Assembly: GCF_009870065.1 (NCBI RefSeq)
Contig: NZ_WWIA01000890.1
Location: forward strand, 1 to 63,699
Direction of reading: 5' to 3'
Length of the DNA stretch: 63,699 bases
DNA from: Streptomyces sp. SID5785
GTDB taxonomy: Bacteria > Actinomycetota > Actinomycetes > Streptomycetales > Streptomycetaceae
This document shows positions 22,952-31,390 of the stretch, one piece after another. The position numbers and the translations under genes are program-made. Below the pieces are notes generated by a model that had not been told where the DNA came from, ran no database searches, and worked only from the letters and a program-made list of their open reading frames with translations. The first letter of the stretch is position 1. Each line of letters starts with the position of its first letter.

Positions 22952-24343
22952 TTATCCGACGTCGAGACGCAGGAGATCTTCCTCCGTCTCACGCCGGACG
23001 ATCACCCGGGCCTCGCCGTCACGGACGGCGACGACGGGCGGACGGAGCGCGTGGTTGTAGTTGCTGGCCATGGAGCGGCAGTACGCGCCGGTGGCCGGTA
23101 CGGCGATCAGGTCGCCGGGGGCGGTGTCCGCGGGCAGGAACGCGTCCTTCACCACGATGTCCCCGCTCTCGCAGTGCTTGCCGACGACGCGGACCAGCAT
23201 CGGCTCGGCGTCCGAGCGGCGCGAGACGAGCGCGACCGTGTACTCGGCGTCGTACAGCGCGGTGCGGATGTTGTCCGACATGCCGCCGTCCACGGACACG
23301 TACGTGCGCAGGCCCTCCAGCGGCTTGACCGTGCCGACGGTGTAGAGCGTGAAGGCGGTCGGACCGACGATCGCGCGCCCGGGCTCGACGGAGATGCGCG
23401 GGGTCCGCAGGGCCGCGGCCTCGCACTCGCGGGTCACGATCTCGTTCAGCGCCTTGGCGATCTCGTGCGGCTCGCGCGGGTCGTCGTCGCTCGTGTACGC
23501 GATGCCGAGACCGCCGCCGAGGTCGATCTCGGGCAGCTCGATGCCGTGCTCGTCGCGGATCTCGGCGAGCAGGCCCACGACCCGGCGGGCGGCGACCTCG
23601 AAACCGGCCATGTCGAAGATCTGCGAGCCGATGTGGCTGTGGATGCCGATGAGCTCGAGGCCGTCGAGGCCCAGGGCGCGGCGCACGGCCTCCGCCGCCT
23701 GACCGCCGGCCAGCGCGATGCCGAACTTCTGGTCCTCGTGCGCGGTCGCGATGAACTCGTGGGTGTGGGCCTCCACGCCGACCGTCACCCGGATCTGCAC
23801 GCGCTGGCGCCGGCCGAGGCTCTGGGCGATGTGCGCGACACGCACGATCTCCTGGAAGGAGTCGAGGACGATGCGGCCGACACCCGCCTCGACGGCCCGC
23901 TGGATCTCGTCCTCCGTCTTGTTGTTGCCGTGGAAGGCGATGCGCTCGGCGGGCATGCCGGCGGACAGGGCCGTGCTCAGTTCACCGCCGGAGCAGACGT
24001 CGAGGTTGAGGCCCTCCTCGTGCAGCCAGCGGACGACGGCACGGGACAGGAACGCCTTGCCCGCGTAGAAGACGTCGGCGTCGGGCCCGAACGCGTCGCG
24101 CCACGCGGCGCACCGGGCGCGGAAGTCCGCCTCGTCGAGGAAGTAGGCGGGAGTGCCGAACTCCTCGGCCAGCCGGGCGACTTCGACGCCGCCGACGCGC
24201 AGCGCGCCGTCCGCGTCCCGGGTGACGGTGTCCGACCACACCTTGGGGTCGAGGGCGTTCAGGTCGGTGGGCGGCGCGGTGTAGTGGCCCTCGGGCAGGA
24301 CATCGGCGTGGCGGGGGCCTGCGGGGTGTGCGGAACGGCTCAT
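22952..24343 (-). CDS. lysA: Diaminopimelate decarboxylase
   Basis: This 463-residue fold-III PLP enzyme makes lysine from meso-diaminopimelate. The PLP lysine is in FYAGKAFLSR. HIGSQ, GGGLGIAY and the C-terminal CESGDIV (substrate Cys) motifs are present. It lies 26 bases downstream of the nrtL gene and probably shares its transcript. Confidence 0.97.
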   Translation of the reverse strand: MSRSAHPAGPRHADVLPEGHYTAPPTDLNALDPKVWSDTVTRDADGALRVGGVEVARLAEEFGTPAYFLDEADFRARCAAWRDAFGPDADVFYAGKAFLSRAVVRWLHEEGLNLDVCSGGELSTALSAGMPAERIAFHGNNKTEDEIQRAVEAGVGRIVLDSFQEIVRVAHIAQSLGRRQRVQIRVTVGVEAHTHEFIATAHEDQKFGIALAGGQAAEAVRRALGLDGLELIGIHSHIGSQIFDMAGFEVAARRVVGLLAEIRDEHGIELPEIDLGGGLGIAYTSDDDPREPHEIAKALNEIVTRECEAAALRTPRISVEPGRAIVGPTAFTLYTVGTVKPLEGLRTYVSVDGGMSDNIRTALYDAEYTVALVSRRSDAEPMLVRVVGKHCESGDIVVKDAFLPADTAPGDLIAVPATGAYCRSMASNYNHALRPPVVAVRDGEARVIVRRETEEDLLRLDVG

Positions 24344-24369
24344 GGCTGCGGGGCGCTCACTTCTTGATC

Positions 24370-25455
24370 TCAGAGATGTGCGGGGGCGTCGATGCCGAGC
24401 AGGGTCAGGCCGCCGGCCAGCACCGTCCCGGTCGCTTCGGCGAGCGCGAGCCGGGCACGGTGGGCGGCCGAGGGTTTCTCCTCACCGGCCGGCAGCACGG
24501 CGGGGTGCAGATCGGACAGGAACGTGTCGGCCACCTGGACCAGGTGCCGGGTCAGCCGGTCGGGCGCGCGGTGCCGGGCCGCGGCGAGCAGCACCCGCGG
24601 GTGGTCGGCGAGGAGCGCGGTCAGCGCGGCCTGCTCCGGTACGTCGCCGGGCTCGGCGGCGAGACCGAGCGCCGCCGCGTTCCGGCCGAGGGCGGCGGTG
24701 CGGGCGTGTGCGTACCGGACGCGGAAGAGGGGGTTGGACGCGCGCTGGGCGAGGTGCGCGGCGCGGTCCTCGGCGTCCGCCAGGTGCGGGTGGTCGTGCG
24801 CGGCGGGGTGCAGCAGGGCCCAGCGGGCCGCGTCCCGGCCCAGCGGGACGGGGTCGGCGGGGGCGGGCACGGGGCGGACGTTCACCTCGAGGGGGACGGG
24901 CCGCTCCGGGGTGCCCCAGGCGGCGACCTCGGCGCCGAGGACGTCGGTCCACGCACGCGGGGGCGCGGCCGCGCAGCTCGTCCGGACGAGGGCGCCCTGG
25001 GCGCGCAGGACGCGGGCGGCGGCGTCCATGGCGACGACGGCGCGGACCTCGCACGGCGCATGCAGCCGGACCGGCTCGCCCGTGAGGCCGTCCGCATGTC
25101 CGTAGCGCTCGCCGGAGCGGAGGATCCCGGCGACCAGGTCACCGGCCGCGGACGGGCGGAGGCTGAAGTTCAGGAAGCCGGGACCGGTGATCGCGACCTC
25201 GGCGATGCCGTCCGCGTCCCCCAGGTACGCGCGCAGGGTCTCGGCGACCCGGCGCGGCGGGAGGGCGGCGGGGCCGGCCAGCTGGAGGGCGACGTTCGTC
25301 GCGTAGTCCCCGTGTCCGCCGGGCCGCGGCGGCTCGACCACCACCCGCGCCCGCCCGGACTCCACGCTCGCGGCCGCGTCCATGCCGAGCTCGCCGTCCT
25401 CGACCGCGCGGCGCACGGCGCGCAGGACGGTATCGGTGAGCTCGGTGGGGGTCAC
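24370..25455 (-). CDS. nrtL: ArgS-related anticodon-binding protein NrtL (ArgRS paralogue without a catalytic core)
   Basis: This 361-residue protein resembles arginyl-tRNA synthetase at both ends. The N-terminal additional domain (GHGDYATNVALQLAG, and ITGPGFLNFSL) and the C-terminal DALR anticodon-binding domain (NPLFRVRYAHARTAALGR, then HPRVLLAAARHRAPDRL) are clear. The middle lacks the HIGH and KMSK signatures. The position where ArgRS has PTGPLHVGHARG reads APCEVRAVVAMDAA. It therefore cannot aminoacylate. It may bind tRNA-Arg. It is conserved upstream of lysA in Streptomyces, and a tRNA-Arg gene lies 0.7 kb away. The start is GTG. Confidence 0.85.
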   Translation of the reverse strand: MTPTELTDTVLRAVRRAVEDGELGMDAAASVESGRARVVVEPPRPGGHGDYATNVALQLAGPAALPPRRVAETLRAYLGDADGIAEVAITGPGFLNFSLRPSAAGDLVAGILRSGERYGHADGLTGEPVRLHAPCEVRAVVAMDAAARVLRAQGALVRTSCAAAPPRAWTDVLGAEVAAWGTPERPVPLEVNVRPVPAPADPVPLGRDAARWALLHPAAHDHPHLADAEDRAAHLAQRASNPLFRVRYAHARTAALGRNAAALGLAAEPGDVPEQAALTALLADHPRVLLAAARHRAPDRLTRHLVQVADTFLSDLHPAVLPAGEEKPSAAHRARLALAEATGTVLAGGLTLLGIDAPAHL

Positions 25456-25542
25456 GGGGTAAGCGTAGGCGAGGAGGGGGGTGGGTAGGCGAGTCGGTTT
25501 ACCCGATGGTCCGCGATGCGGACGCCCCGTCCTGCGGGCCGC

Positions 25543-25980
25543 TCAGCCGCCGGTCCGCCCGGCCCGCTCGGTCTCCTCCGACCCGCTCACCGGACGCTGC
25601 TCGCCCCGCGCCCGGCCGCTCTCGGCCAACCGCCGTACGACGCGCACCAGTTCCCCCGGCTCGAAGGGCTTGGACAGAAAGGCGTCGACCCCGACGTCGA
25701 GCCCGCTCTCCACCTCGTACTGGGTGCAGGCGCTGATCACGACGATGGGCAGGTCGCTGGTGCGCGCGTCGGCCCGGAGCCGGGCGGCGGCCCGCAGTCC
25801 GTCGAGCCGGGGCATGACCACGTCGAGCGTGACGACGTCGGGCCGCACCTGCTGCACGACCTCCAGGCATTCGGCACCGTCGGCCGCGGTCACGACCTCG
25901 AAGCCCTCCAGCTCGAGATTGACCCTGATCAGCTGCCGGATCACCTTGTTGTCATCCACCACAAGGACCCGGCCGGACAC
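25543..25980 (-). CDS. Orphan single-domain response regulator
   Basis: This 145-residue CheY-like receiver has the acidic pocket (VVDDN), phospho-acceptor Asp in VVTLDVVMPRLDG, Thr/Ser switch (VVISACT) and FLSKPFEP lysine. No output domain follows, only about 30 hydrophilic residues rich in Arg, Glu and Gly. GTG 25980 gives the VSGRVLVVDD start, and the longer frame to 26094 is unsupported. No histidine kinase lies beside it. Confidence 0.9.
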   Translation of the reverse strand: MSGRVLVVDDNKVIRQLIRVNLELEGFEVVTAADGAECLEVVQQVRPDVVTLDVVMPRLDGLRAAARLRADARTSDLPIVVISACTQYEVESGLDVGVDAFLSKPFEPGELVRVVRRLAESGRARGEQRPVSGSEETERAGRTGG

Positions 25981-26151
25981 GCCTGGCACCTCTCGAGAGT
26001 AGGTCGGCCCGGGCCACCGCGTCCGGGTTTTCCCCACTTCCGCCCCGTACAGGCGCCCCCGACGGCACACTCCCCCGGCGAAATACCTGTTCATGAGGAC
26101 CCGATGTGAGCTGGTAGGGTTCTACCCGTCGCCCCGCACCGCGAGGCGCAC

Positions 26152-26223
26152 GCCCCCGTAGCTCAGGGGATAGAGCAACGGCGTCCGGAGCCGTGTGCGC
26201 AGGTTCGAATCCTGCCGGGGGCA
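26152..26223 (+). tRNA. tRNA-Arg (anticodon CCG)
   Basis: The 72-nt cloverleaf has acceptor GCCCCCG/CGGGGGC, an ACGGC/GCCGT anticodon stem with a GTCCGGA loop (anticodon CCG, reads CGG), T-stem GCAGG/CCTGC with loop TTCGAAT, and discriminator A at 26223. CCA is not encoded. The gene is the insertion site of the integrated element, and its 3' half is the left att core. Confidence 0.97.
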
Positions 26224-26229
26224 CTCGCC
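26184..26229. repeat. attL: left 46-bp direct repeat
   Basis: These 46 bases, from the anticodon loop of tRNA-Arg to six bases past its 3' end, are identical to 43868-43913. They mark the left junction of the integrated element. The tRNA on this side is complete. Recombination must have occurred somewhere inside the 46 bp. Confidence 0.93.
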
Positions 26230-26276
26230 TAGGATCAGCAGAAATCATGCGCTGACCAGGGCGGATGCCGACAACG

Positions 26277-26311
26277 AAGAGCGGGAACCAGTCTCACTGG
26301 GTCCCGCTCTT
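26277..26311 (+). terminator. tRNA-Arg terminator carried by the element
   Basis: A 16-base imperfect inverted repeat (AAGAGCGGGAACCAG against CTGGGTCCCGCTCTT, one A/G mismatch) ends in CTTT, 54 bases downstream of the tRNA. A closely related hairpin lies at the same place downstream of attR, so the element seems to replace the host's tRNA terminator with its own. Confidence 0.7.
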
Positions 26312-26373
26312 TCGCGTTGTTGTGCATTGATCGCGATAGACCTGCGATAGAGCCCTCGCGCTCCCGGCTCCGG

Positions 26374-27810
26374 TCAGCCCCAGCCCATCGCCCGCTCGAT
26401 CTTCGCGTTGTTCTCCGCCTCGGTCTCGTCGATGACGCCGGCGTACCGGCGGTGGATCACCTCGGGGGAGTTCCCCGCTCGGCGTGCCACCTCCGCGACC
26501 GGCAGGCCCGCGCGGAGCCAGTTTGTGATGCATGTGCTCCGCAGGTGGTACGGCTTCTGAGCCAGGGGCGAGGCGACCTTGTTCGGAGGGAGTGCCAGGG
26601 GACGGGTTTCCTGCCAGACCCGCCAGTAGCTCGATGACCCGAGCACGCCCCCGCGCTCGTTGTGGAAGACGCGCCCGTCCTTGGCTGTCCCGAACTCCTT
26701 CAGGTGAGCCCGGAGCATCGCCACGAGGACGGGCGGGATCGGGACTACGCGTTCCTTTCCGCGCTCTCGGGACTTCAACCCGCGGCGGTCGTGGCGCTCG
26801 CCGGAGTCGGTCCACTTTTTGCCAGAGACCGGCCGCGTCTCGCGCAGGGTGAGCGTCCCCCAGCCCTTCTCTGGCAGGTCGCAGTCCGTCCGCTTCAGTC
26901 CCACGCCTTCTGCCGGCCGCATTGCGGCGTACAGGATGCAGCCGAAGAACGCGACCAGGCGCCGCCCACGGTTTCGGTTGACTGAGCCGATATACGACAC
27001 CGCTGTGAGGAGCTGTCTGCCTTGAACCTCATTGACCAGGACTCGGGGGTCCACCTGGTCGCTACCTGACGCAGTAGGGCGCCTGAGACCTGCGAGGGGG
27101 TTCTCTTCGAGATAGCCCTCCTGGATCGCGTACTCCATCGCGGTGTTGAACCCGCGGCGGCGACGCTTGTACGTGTCCGAGGCGGCCGGGCTGTCGTCCA
27201 GCTTGAACGACAGCCGGTAGTGCACCTCCCTCACCACCTTGGGGTCGTTGAGCGCGGATACGCGCAGCGAGTGCTCTTCGAGCCACGTGCAGACCGGGCC
27301 CAGTTCCTCTGGTGGCTCCTCCTTCTCGTGAGCCGGTACGACGTTCCAGCGCACGGCGAGCCGTACGTCTTCGAGGCTCGGTTGACCGCTCGCGTCCCCG
27401 AACATCGCGAGCGCGACGGAAGCGAGGCTGTCCGCCAGCCCTTCGCGGGTCTTCGCCGCGTCTCCGCGCCAGCGCGTGGCCATGTACTCGCGGGAGAAGT
27501 CGAACCAGGTCGGGTCCCGGCGGACCTGGGCAGCGGCTTCAGCGGCGCGAACCTCCGACGCCGGCAGGCCATCCGAGATTCGGAACGGCTCGCCCTTGTT
27601 CATGCACTGCCGGAGCTGGGAGCGGCGGCTGTCCGCGAGCGTGACCGTGGCGAAGGTCGCGCTGCTGACCTTCCCGCCGACCTTCCAACGGAGCTGGTAG
27701 GGCCGCGTCTTGCTGTTGATCCGGCCCACCTTCCACAGCCGTACGTCGAGGGAGAACCCCTCCGGGGCCGGGCTGTCGATGTGCCCGGCCCCACGGTTGG
27801 CGTTGCTCAT
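26374..27810 (-). CDS. int: Tyrosine-type site-specific integrase
   Basis: This 478-residue recombinase integrates and excises the element at tRNA-Arg. The C-terminal catalytic domain carries Arg in YAAMRPAEGVGL, Lys in the beta-hairpin after KGWGTLTLRETRPVSGKKW, HLRSTC (His-x-x-Arg), then the RAGNSPEVIHRRYAG box with the second His and the Tyr nucleophile. The N-terminal half holds the arm- and core-binding domains. It ends 145 bases from attL. The start overlaps the excisionase stop (ATGA), and GGAGGAA precedes the ATG. Confidence 0.95.
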   Translation of the reverse strand: MSNANRGAGHIDSPAPEGFSLDVRLWKVGRINSKTRPYQLRWKVGGKVSSATFATVTLADSRRSQLRQCMNKGEPFRISDGLPASEVRAAEAAAQVRRDPTWFDFSREYMATRWRGDAAKTREGLADSLASVALAMFGDASGQPSLEDVRLAVRWNVVPAHEKEEPPEELGPVCTWLEEHSLRVSALNDPKVVREVHYRLSFKLDDSPAASDTYKRRRRGFNTAMEYAIQEGYLEENPLAGLRRPTASGSDQVDPRVLVNEVQGRQLLTAVSYIGSVNRNRGRRLVAFFGCILYAAMRPAEGVGLKRTDCDLPEKGWGTLTLRETRPVSGKKWTDSGERHDRRGLKSRERGKERVVPIPPVLVAMLRAHLKEFGTAKDGRVFHNERGGVLGSSSYWRVWQETRPLALPPNKVASPLAQKPYHLRSTCITNWLRAGLPVAEVARRAGNSPEVIHRRYAGVIDETEAENNAKIERAMGWG

Positions 27811-27998
27811 GCGGCTTCCTCCAGGGAGGTCAGCCAGCGGTTCAGCTCGGACCTACGGATGCGCACGGCGCCGTTAGGGAGCTTGATGGACTTGGGGCCC
27901 TTTCGGCACTGCCGCCAGCGGTAGAACGTCGCTCGCGGTACGCCGATTTCGGCGATCACCTGGGGGATGGTCAGCATTTCGTCGCGAGGGTTGGACAC
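27807..27998 (-). CDS. xis: Excisionase (AlpA-like helix-turn-helix)
   Basis: This 63-residue winged/MerR-like DNA-binding protein fits the excisionase family: LTIPQVIAEIGVPRATFYRWR is followed by the wing KLPNGAVRIRRSELNRWL (each shown in part). I chose GTG 27998 because AAGGAG lies five bases upstream, and GTG 28013 is less likely. The stop overlaps the int start, so both are made together. It directs excision by bending DNA at the att sites. Confidence 0.85.
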   Translation of the reverse strand: MSNPRDEMLTIPQVIAEIGVPRATFYRWRQCRKGPKSIKLPNGAVRIRRSELNRWLTSLEEAA

Positions 27999-28070
27999 GA
28001 CTACTCCTTGCACGGGGAGGGAAGCGACTGCGGGCTTCTTCGAGGCGTGCTTGTCCGAGGTTCGGATTTC

Positions 28071-28277
28071 TGCGTCACAGCGTCACGTGCGTCATCTATG
28101 CCGTTGACCTGCGGGTATCCGTGACGGAGAGGGACGGGAGTGCGTCACGGCTGCGTCACCTGTGTCACTGGGGCGTGACGCAGGTGACGCAGGATGACGC
28201 AGCCGATCGGGTTCTGCGTCACGCCTATTTTGGCTGGTCAGGTGGCGGTTTCCGTCGCGCGTGACGCAGGTGACGCA
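28071..28277. repeat. Iteron cluster of TGCGTCAC/GTGACGCA (candidate replication origin)
   Basis: Eight exact copies of the octamer occur in both orientations: forward at 28071, 28141, 28152 and 28215, reverse at 28175, 28184, 28261 and 28270. Four more have one mismatch (28080, 28088, 28161, 28194). Many are spaced 9-11 bases apart, about one helical turn. The region has no gene and lies between xis and the replication operon. Such an array is what a replication initiator or Int/Xis complex would bind. Confidence 0.7.
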
Positions 28278-28387
28278 GCGTTCCCCTACTTAGGAAAAGG
28301 AGGGGGTGGTGTCTGTTGTTGTGCGCGGCTCAGGACTTGAAGAAGGAGCCGCTGCGCGGCACGTCCTTCGGGCGGTGCTGCGCACCG

Positions 28388-28441
28388 AACAGCAAGAGGA
28401 GCACCTGGCGCGGCGTCGCCCCGGGTGCTCTTCTTGCTGTT
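28388..28441 (-). terminator. Terminator of the replication operon
   Basis: An 18-bp stem with one G-U pair: AACAGCAAGAGGAGCACC (28388-28405) pairs with GGTGCTCTTCTTGCTGTT (28424-28441). It starts 18 bases after the stop of the helicase gene on the minus strand. Confidence 0.8.
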
Positions 28442-28458
28442 GTGCGGTGACTTCGCGC

Positions 28459-29934
28459 TCAGAACGCGGCCTCCTGCTGCTCCCCGGGTGCCGGGGCGGG
28501 CTCGGTGAGTTCGATGTAGCGGGCCTCGCGGGTGCGTCCCCAGTCCACGTTCAGGCCGCGAGCGGCGAGGGTGGGCTGAAGCCGCTTGAGCCGGTCCGAG
28601 AGCACTTTGCCGGTGGTCGGCCAGCCCTTGGGCAGCGGCCGGCAGTCCTCGCCGCTGTACAACCGGGTGAGCAGGTGCAGCCACTCCGCGGACGTCATCC
28701 GCTCCTGTGCCCCGGGCGGCATGCCGGCCGCGTACTCAAGCACGGTCTGGGCGAGCAGATCCCCCTCGATCACGTCGTCGTTCAGGTCATCGAGTCCGGC
28801 CCGGTAGGCGGGCAGGGCCCCCAGGCCCATCGCGATGTCGAGCTGCGCGCACAGGTGCGCGAAGTCCGCCATGCGCAGGTCCGTCGGCGTCTCCGCGGCG
28901 GCAGCGCGGACCTTGACCGCGAGATCGAGCAGGGACCCGAGCATGACGGGCAGGGCAGGGGCGTACTCCGCCCACAGCTCCGCCTCTGTGCGCCGCACCT
29001 TGGGCCGTTCCAGGCGGAGCGGCAGGAGTCGTTCGGCAAGGTCGGGGCGGATGACGCCGACGTCGATGCCGGTCAGCAGGAGCGGGCGGCGGTAGCGGGC
29101 GCGGAAGACGTCTCCGTCGGTGAACAGGGCCCGTTTGACGGACTCGGCGCCGGTGACGATGCAGCACATGGCGTCGGACAGGTCCGGCGTCATGTGGGAG
29201 AGGTTGTCGAGCGCGGTGACCCATCCTGCGGCGACCGCGGCGATCAGGTTGTCCTCGTCTTTCGGTGCCCGTCGCAGGTCGCTGCTCATGCCTTCGATGA
29301 GCCGGATGAGCATCCGGCCGGCGGTGGACTTTCCCGCGCCCTGGGGGCCGGTGAGGAACGGGGCGGGGACGGGCACGGAGGGTTCCAGGCAGCCGATCAG
29401 CCAGGCCATGGCCAGGCATTCGGTTTCGGCGTTGACGAAGTTGCAGAGCCGAAACAGCAGGTCGATGCCCTTGCCGTTCGTGTCCGTGGCAGGCAGGGGG
29501 AGTTCGCCGGTGAGCTGAGTGCGCCGCCAGCACACTTCCTCCGGATCAGGGACGCAGATGTCCCAACCGGTGGGGTGGATGCGGACGGACTGTCCGTCCA
29601 CGCGCCCCAGGTCCAACCAGGTGGCCCCGTCGAATCCGGGGGCGACGCGGATGTGGACCGACTGAACGTTCTCGGTGAGTGCGAGTGCCTCGATCAAGTC
29701 GAGCGCCTCCTTCATCGCAGTGCCGTTGAACATGCCGATGCCGTCCTTGAACAGGCCGACCATGAGTTCCTGGCGGTGGCTTCCGGTGGTGCCCTGAGAG
29801 CGGATCGGGCGGGCCACGGGGTGCCCTTTGCGCTGGGCGTAGACGGTTCCGTCGGCGGTGCGGAAGTAGCGGAAGCGCTCTTGCGCGTAGTCCGCGATGA
29901 CCTTCCTGGCCGGGTTCTTGTCGTCGTCTTCCAT
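28459..29934 (-). CDS. Replication ATPase/helicase (D5/phage-primase-helicase-like, RepAICE module)
   Basis: This 491-residue protein has a P-loop GPQGAGKS at residues 196-203, followed by a superfamily-3-type ATPase core (WVTALDNLSHMTP, then RRPLLLTGIDVGV). The first 190 residues resemble the accessory region before D5-like helicases. The C-terminus is helical. With the prim-pol gene just upstream (2 bases between stop and start), it would unwind and prime the element during the replication that precedes transfer. ATG 29934 was chosen because the longer frame would run far into the prim-pol gene. Confidence 0.82.
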   Translation of the reverse strand: MEDDDKNPARKVIADYAQERFRYFRTADGTVYAQRKGHPVARPIRSQGTTGSHRQELMVGLFKDGIGMFNGTAMKEALDLIEALALTENVQSVHIRVAPGFDGATWLDLGRVDGQSVRIHPTGWDICVPDPEEVCWRRTQLTGELPLPATDTNGKGIDLLFRLCNFVNAETECLAMAWLIGCLEPSVPVPAPFLTGPQGAGKSTAGRMLIRLIEGMSSDLRRAPKDEDNLIAAVAAGWVTALDNLSHMTPDLSDAMCCIVTGAESVKRALFTDGDVFRARYRRPLLLTGIDVGVIRPDLAERLLPLRLERPKVRRTEAELWAEYAPALPVMLGSLLDLAVKVRAAAAETPTDLRMADFAHLCAQLDIAMGLGALPAYRAGLDDLNDDVIEGDLLAQTVLEYAAGMPPGAQERMTSAEWLHLLTRLYSGEDCRPLPKGWPTTGKVLSDRLKRLQPTLAARGLNVDWGRTREARYIELTEPAPAPGEQQEAAF

Positions 29935-29936
29935 GC

Positions 29937-30785
29937 TCAAAGCCCCAACCGAGTACGCGCGTTGGTCCACGCGTCGGTGCAGTGCCTGGGGCTCTCGCCC
30001 TTGACCTGCGCGGCGGTGAACAGGCGGGCGATGTGGTCCTCGGTGAGGCATCCGCACCGGCCGTGGGTGGAGAGCACTGCAAGGAACGTCGCGTACACGG
30101 CGTTATGCACGCCGCCTGTCGCGTCGGTGATGCGCTGCTCGGCCATGGAGATCCCACGTTCGAGGTAGACGGGTGTGCGGTGGCGGCACTCCCCGCCCCC
30201 AGCCGGCACGGAAACCGTGACCGGCGCGGGTACCGCTGGCTTGGCCGCGGTGAGCGCCCGCACGACGTCGGGCAGCACGGTGATGCGGCCGGTGCCGGGG
30301 CCGACCCATCGGGCGTAGGACATCGTGGACTTGATGTCCACCCCGGGCCGTACACCGTTCGCGGACGGCATGGCCCCGGCGTAGAGCCAGTGCTCACCGC
30401 GGGTGGTCGGCACTGCCTGTGTGGCGGGCAACGTGTCGCGGGCCCAGGCGATCGCGTCCGCGTGGTCCAGGTCCACGACGGTCAGACCGGCACCGCCCGG
30501 GTGATAGGCGACCGCCGCCGCCTCCCGCCACGCCGCCGCCCACTGGGGGGAGTTGAGGGTCCACGGATCGGTGGTAGCTGCGGCCCAGCCGTGGCAGGGG
30601 TGCGGGCAGGTGCAGGGGCCGGGGGTCTTCATGTTCGGTCGGCCGCCGCACGCATTGTCGGTGCAGGTGGGGCAGTTCGCGAAGGGCACCTTGCCCCGGC
30701 GCAGCGGCAGGATAGGCAGGCCGTCCGCCGCGAGAAGGAGCGCAATGCTGAGCTGATCTCGCCGGATCAGGGCGGGATGGGTCAT
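29937..30785 (-). CDS. Bifunctional DNA primase/polymerase (prim-pol)
   Basis: This 282-residue protein carries the prim-pol signature: LPLRRGKVPF, a Cys-rich zinc-like insert (CPTCTDNACGG, then CTCPHPCHGW), the catalytic DxD-like VVDLDHADA and PTTRGEHWLY. It begins with ATG after AGGAGA. A shared leader hairpin lies 44 bases upstream. In AICEs and related plasmids this domain starts replication. Confidence 0.9.
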   Translation of the reverse strand: MTHPALIRRDQLSIALLLAADGLPILPLRRGKVPFANCPTCTDNACGGRPNMKTPGPCTCPHPCHGWAAATTDPWTLNSPQWAAAWREAAAVAYHPGGAGLTVVDLDHADAIAWARDTLPATQAVPTTRGEHWLYAGAMPSANGVRPGVDIKSTMSYARWVGPGTGRITVLPDVVRALTAAKPAVPAPVTVSVPAGGGECRHRTPVYLERGISMAEQRITDATGGVHNAVYATFLAVLSTHGRCGCLTEDHIARLFTAAQVKGESPRHCTDAWTNARTRLGL

Positions 30786-30807
30786 GCTGGGGTATCTCCT
30801 GCTCTCT

Positions 30808-30867
30808 TGGAGGGATGGGAGAACCCAGGGCGGGCGCGGCTTGTGGAAGAGATGGCGCCCGCCCCGG
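30808..30867 (-). promoter_or_regulatory. Duplicated leader hairpin, copy A (upstream of prim-pol)
   Basis: The core 30829-30865 is identical over 37 bases to 39451-39487. It forms a GGGCGGGCGC/GCGCCCGCCC stem (30828-30837, 30855-30864) with a 17-base loop, 44 bases before the prim-pol ATG. A TGGAGGGATGG box (30808-30818) is also shared. It is likely a common RNA or operator element for the replication and transfer operons. Confidence 0.65.
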
Positions 30868-30873
30868 GCGCAG

Positions 30874-31377
30874 CTAGTCGCAGAGGCAGTCGGGACGTTC
30901 GCCGCTGCCGTCGGCGCCGCACCTGCAGCAGTGCGGATAGACCTCGCCGGTTTCGCCCTCCTCCTCGCACCGGTCGCAGTAGTCGAACTCGTCCTCTTCG
31001 TCGTCGAGGTCGTGGCCGCGGGCGCCGATGGGGCTCAGTGCGACGTGGGCCTGTTCGAGCGCGGCGTACAGCGTGTGGGCGGCCCGAGCGGCGTCGTCCG
31101 TGGCGGCACGGAGACTGGCGATACGGGCCGAGAGGTCATCGGGACCCTGGTCGCTGTACAGATCACCGCTCTCGTGCTGACGGTCGATGAACGCCTGGAC
31201 CTGGTGAAGCGCCTGCGGAAGGCGCATGGCGAGCATGGAGAGGTTGCCGACGGTGCTGTAGGCGTCGCCGGGGAAGGCCAGGCCGCTTGCCTCGGGAAGG
31301 GTGGCGTAGTTCAGGGAACGGATGGTCTCCGCTGCCTGATCCGTCAGCGCGGCGGCGTTCATGGTCTGGGTGGTCAC
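30874..31377 (-). CDS. Hypothetical protein with C-terminal zinc-ribbon-like Cys cluster
   Basis: This 167-residue protein is unrecognised. Residues 1-110 are helical with many Ala, Leu and Gln. Residues 132-167 are acidic and carry eight Cys and one His (CDRCEEEGETGEVYPHCCRCG, in part, then CLCD), a pattern suited to binding metal. The GTG start has AGGAG seven bases upstream. It sits within the element between prim-pol and small membrane proteins. Confidence 0.7.
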   Translation of the reverse strand: MTTQTMNAAALTDQAAETIRSLNYATLPEASGLAFPGDAYSTVGNLSMLAMRLPQALHQVQAFIDRQHESGDLYSDQGPDDLSARIASLRAATDDAARAAHTLYAALEQAHVALSPIGARGHDLDDEEDEFDYCDRCEEEGETGEVYPHCCRCGADGSGERPDCLCD

Positions 31378-31390
31378 GTGAGGGCTCCTG

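Noticed and set aside
26152..26223. A second tRNA gene at attR
   Set aside because: Only the 3' part from the anticodon loop is present at 43868-43913, so no second tRNA can be made.
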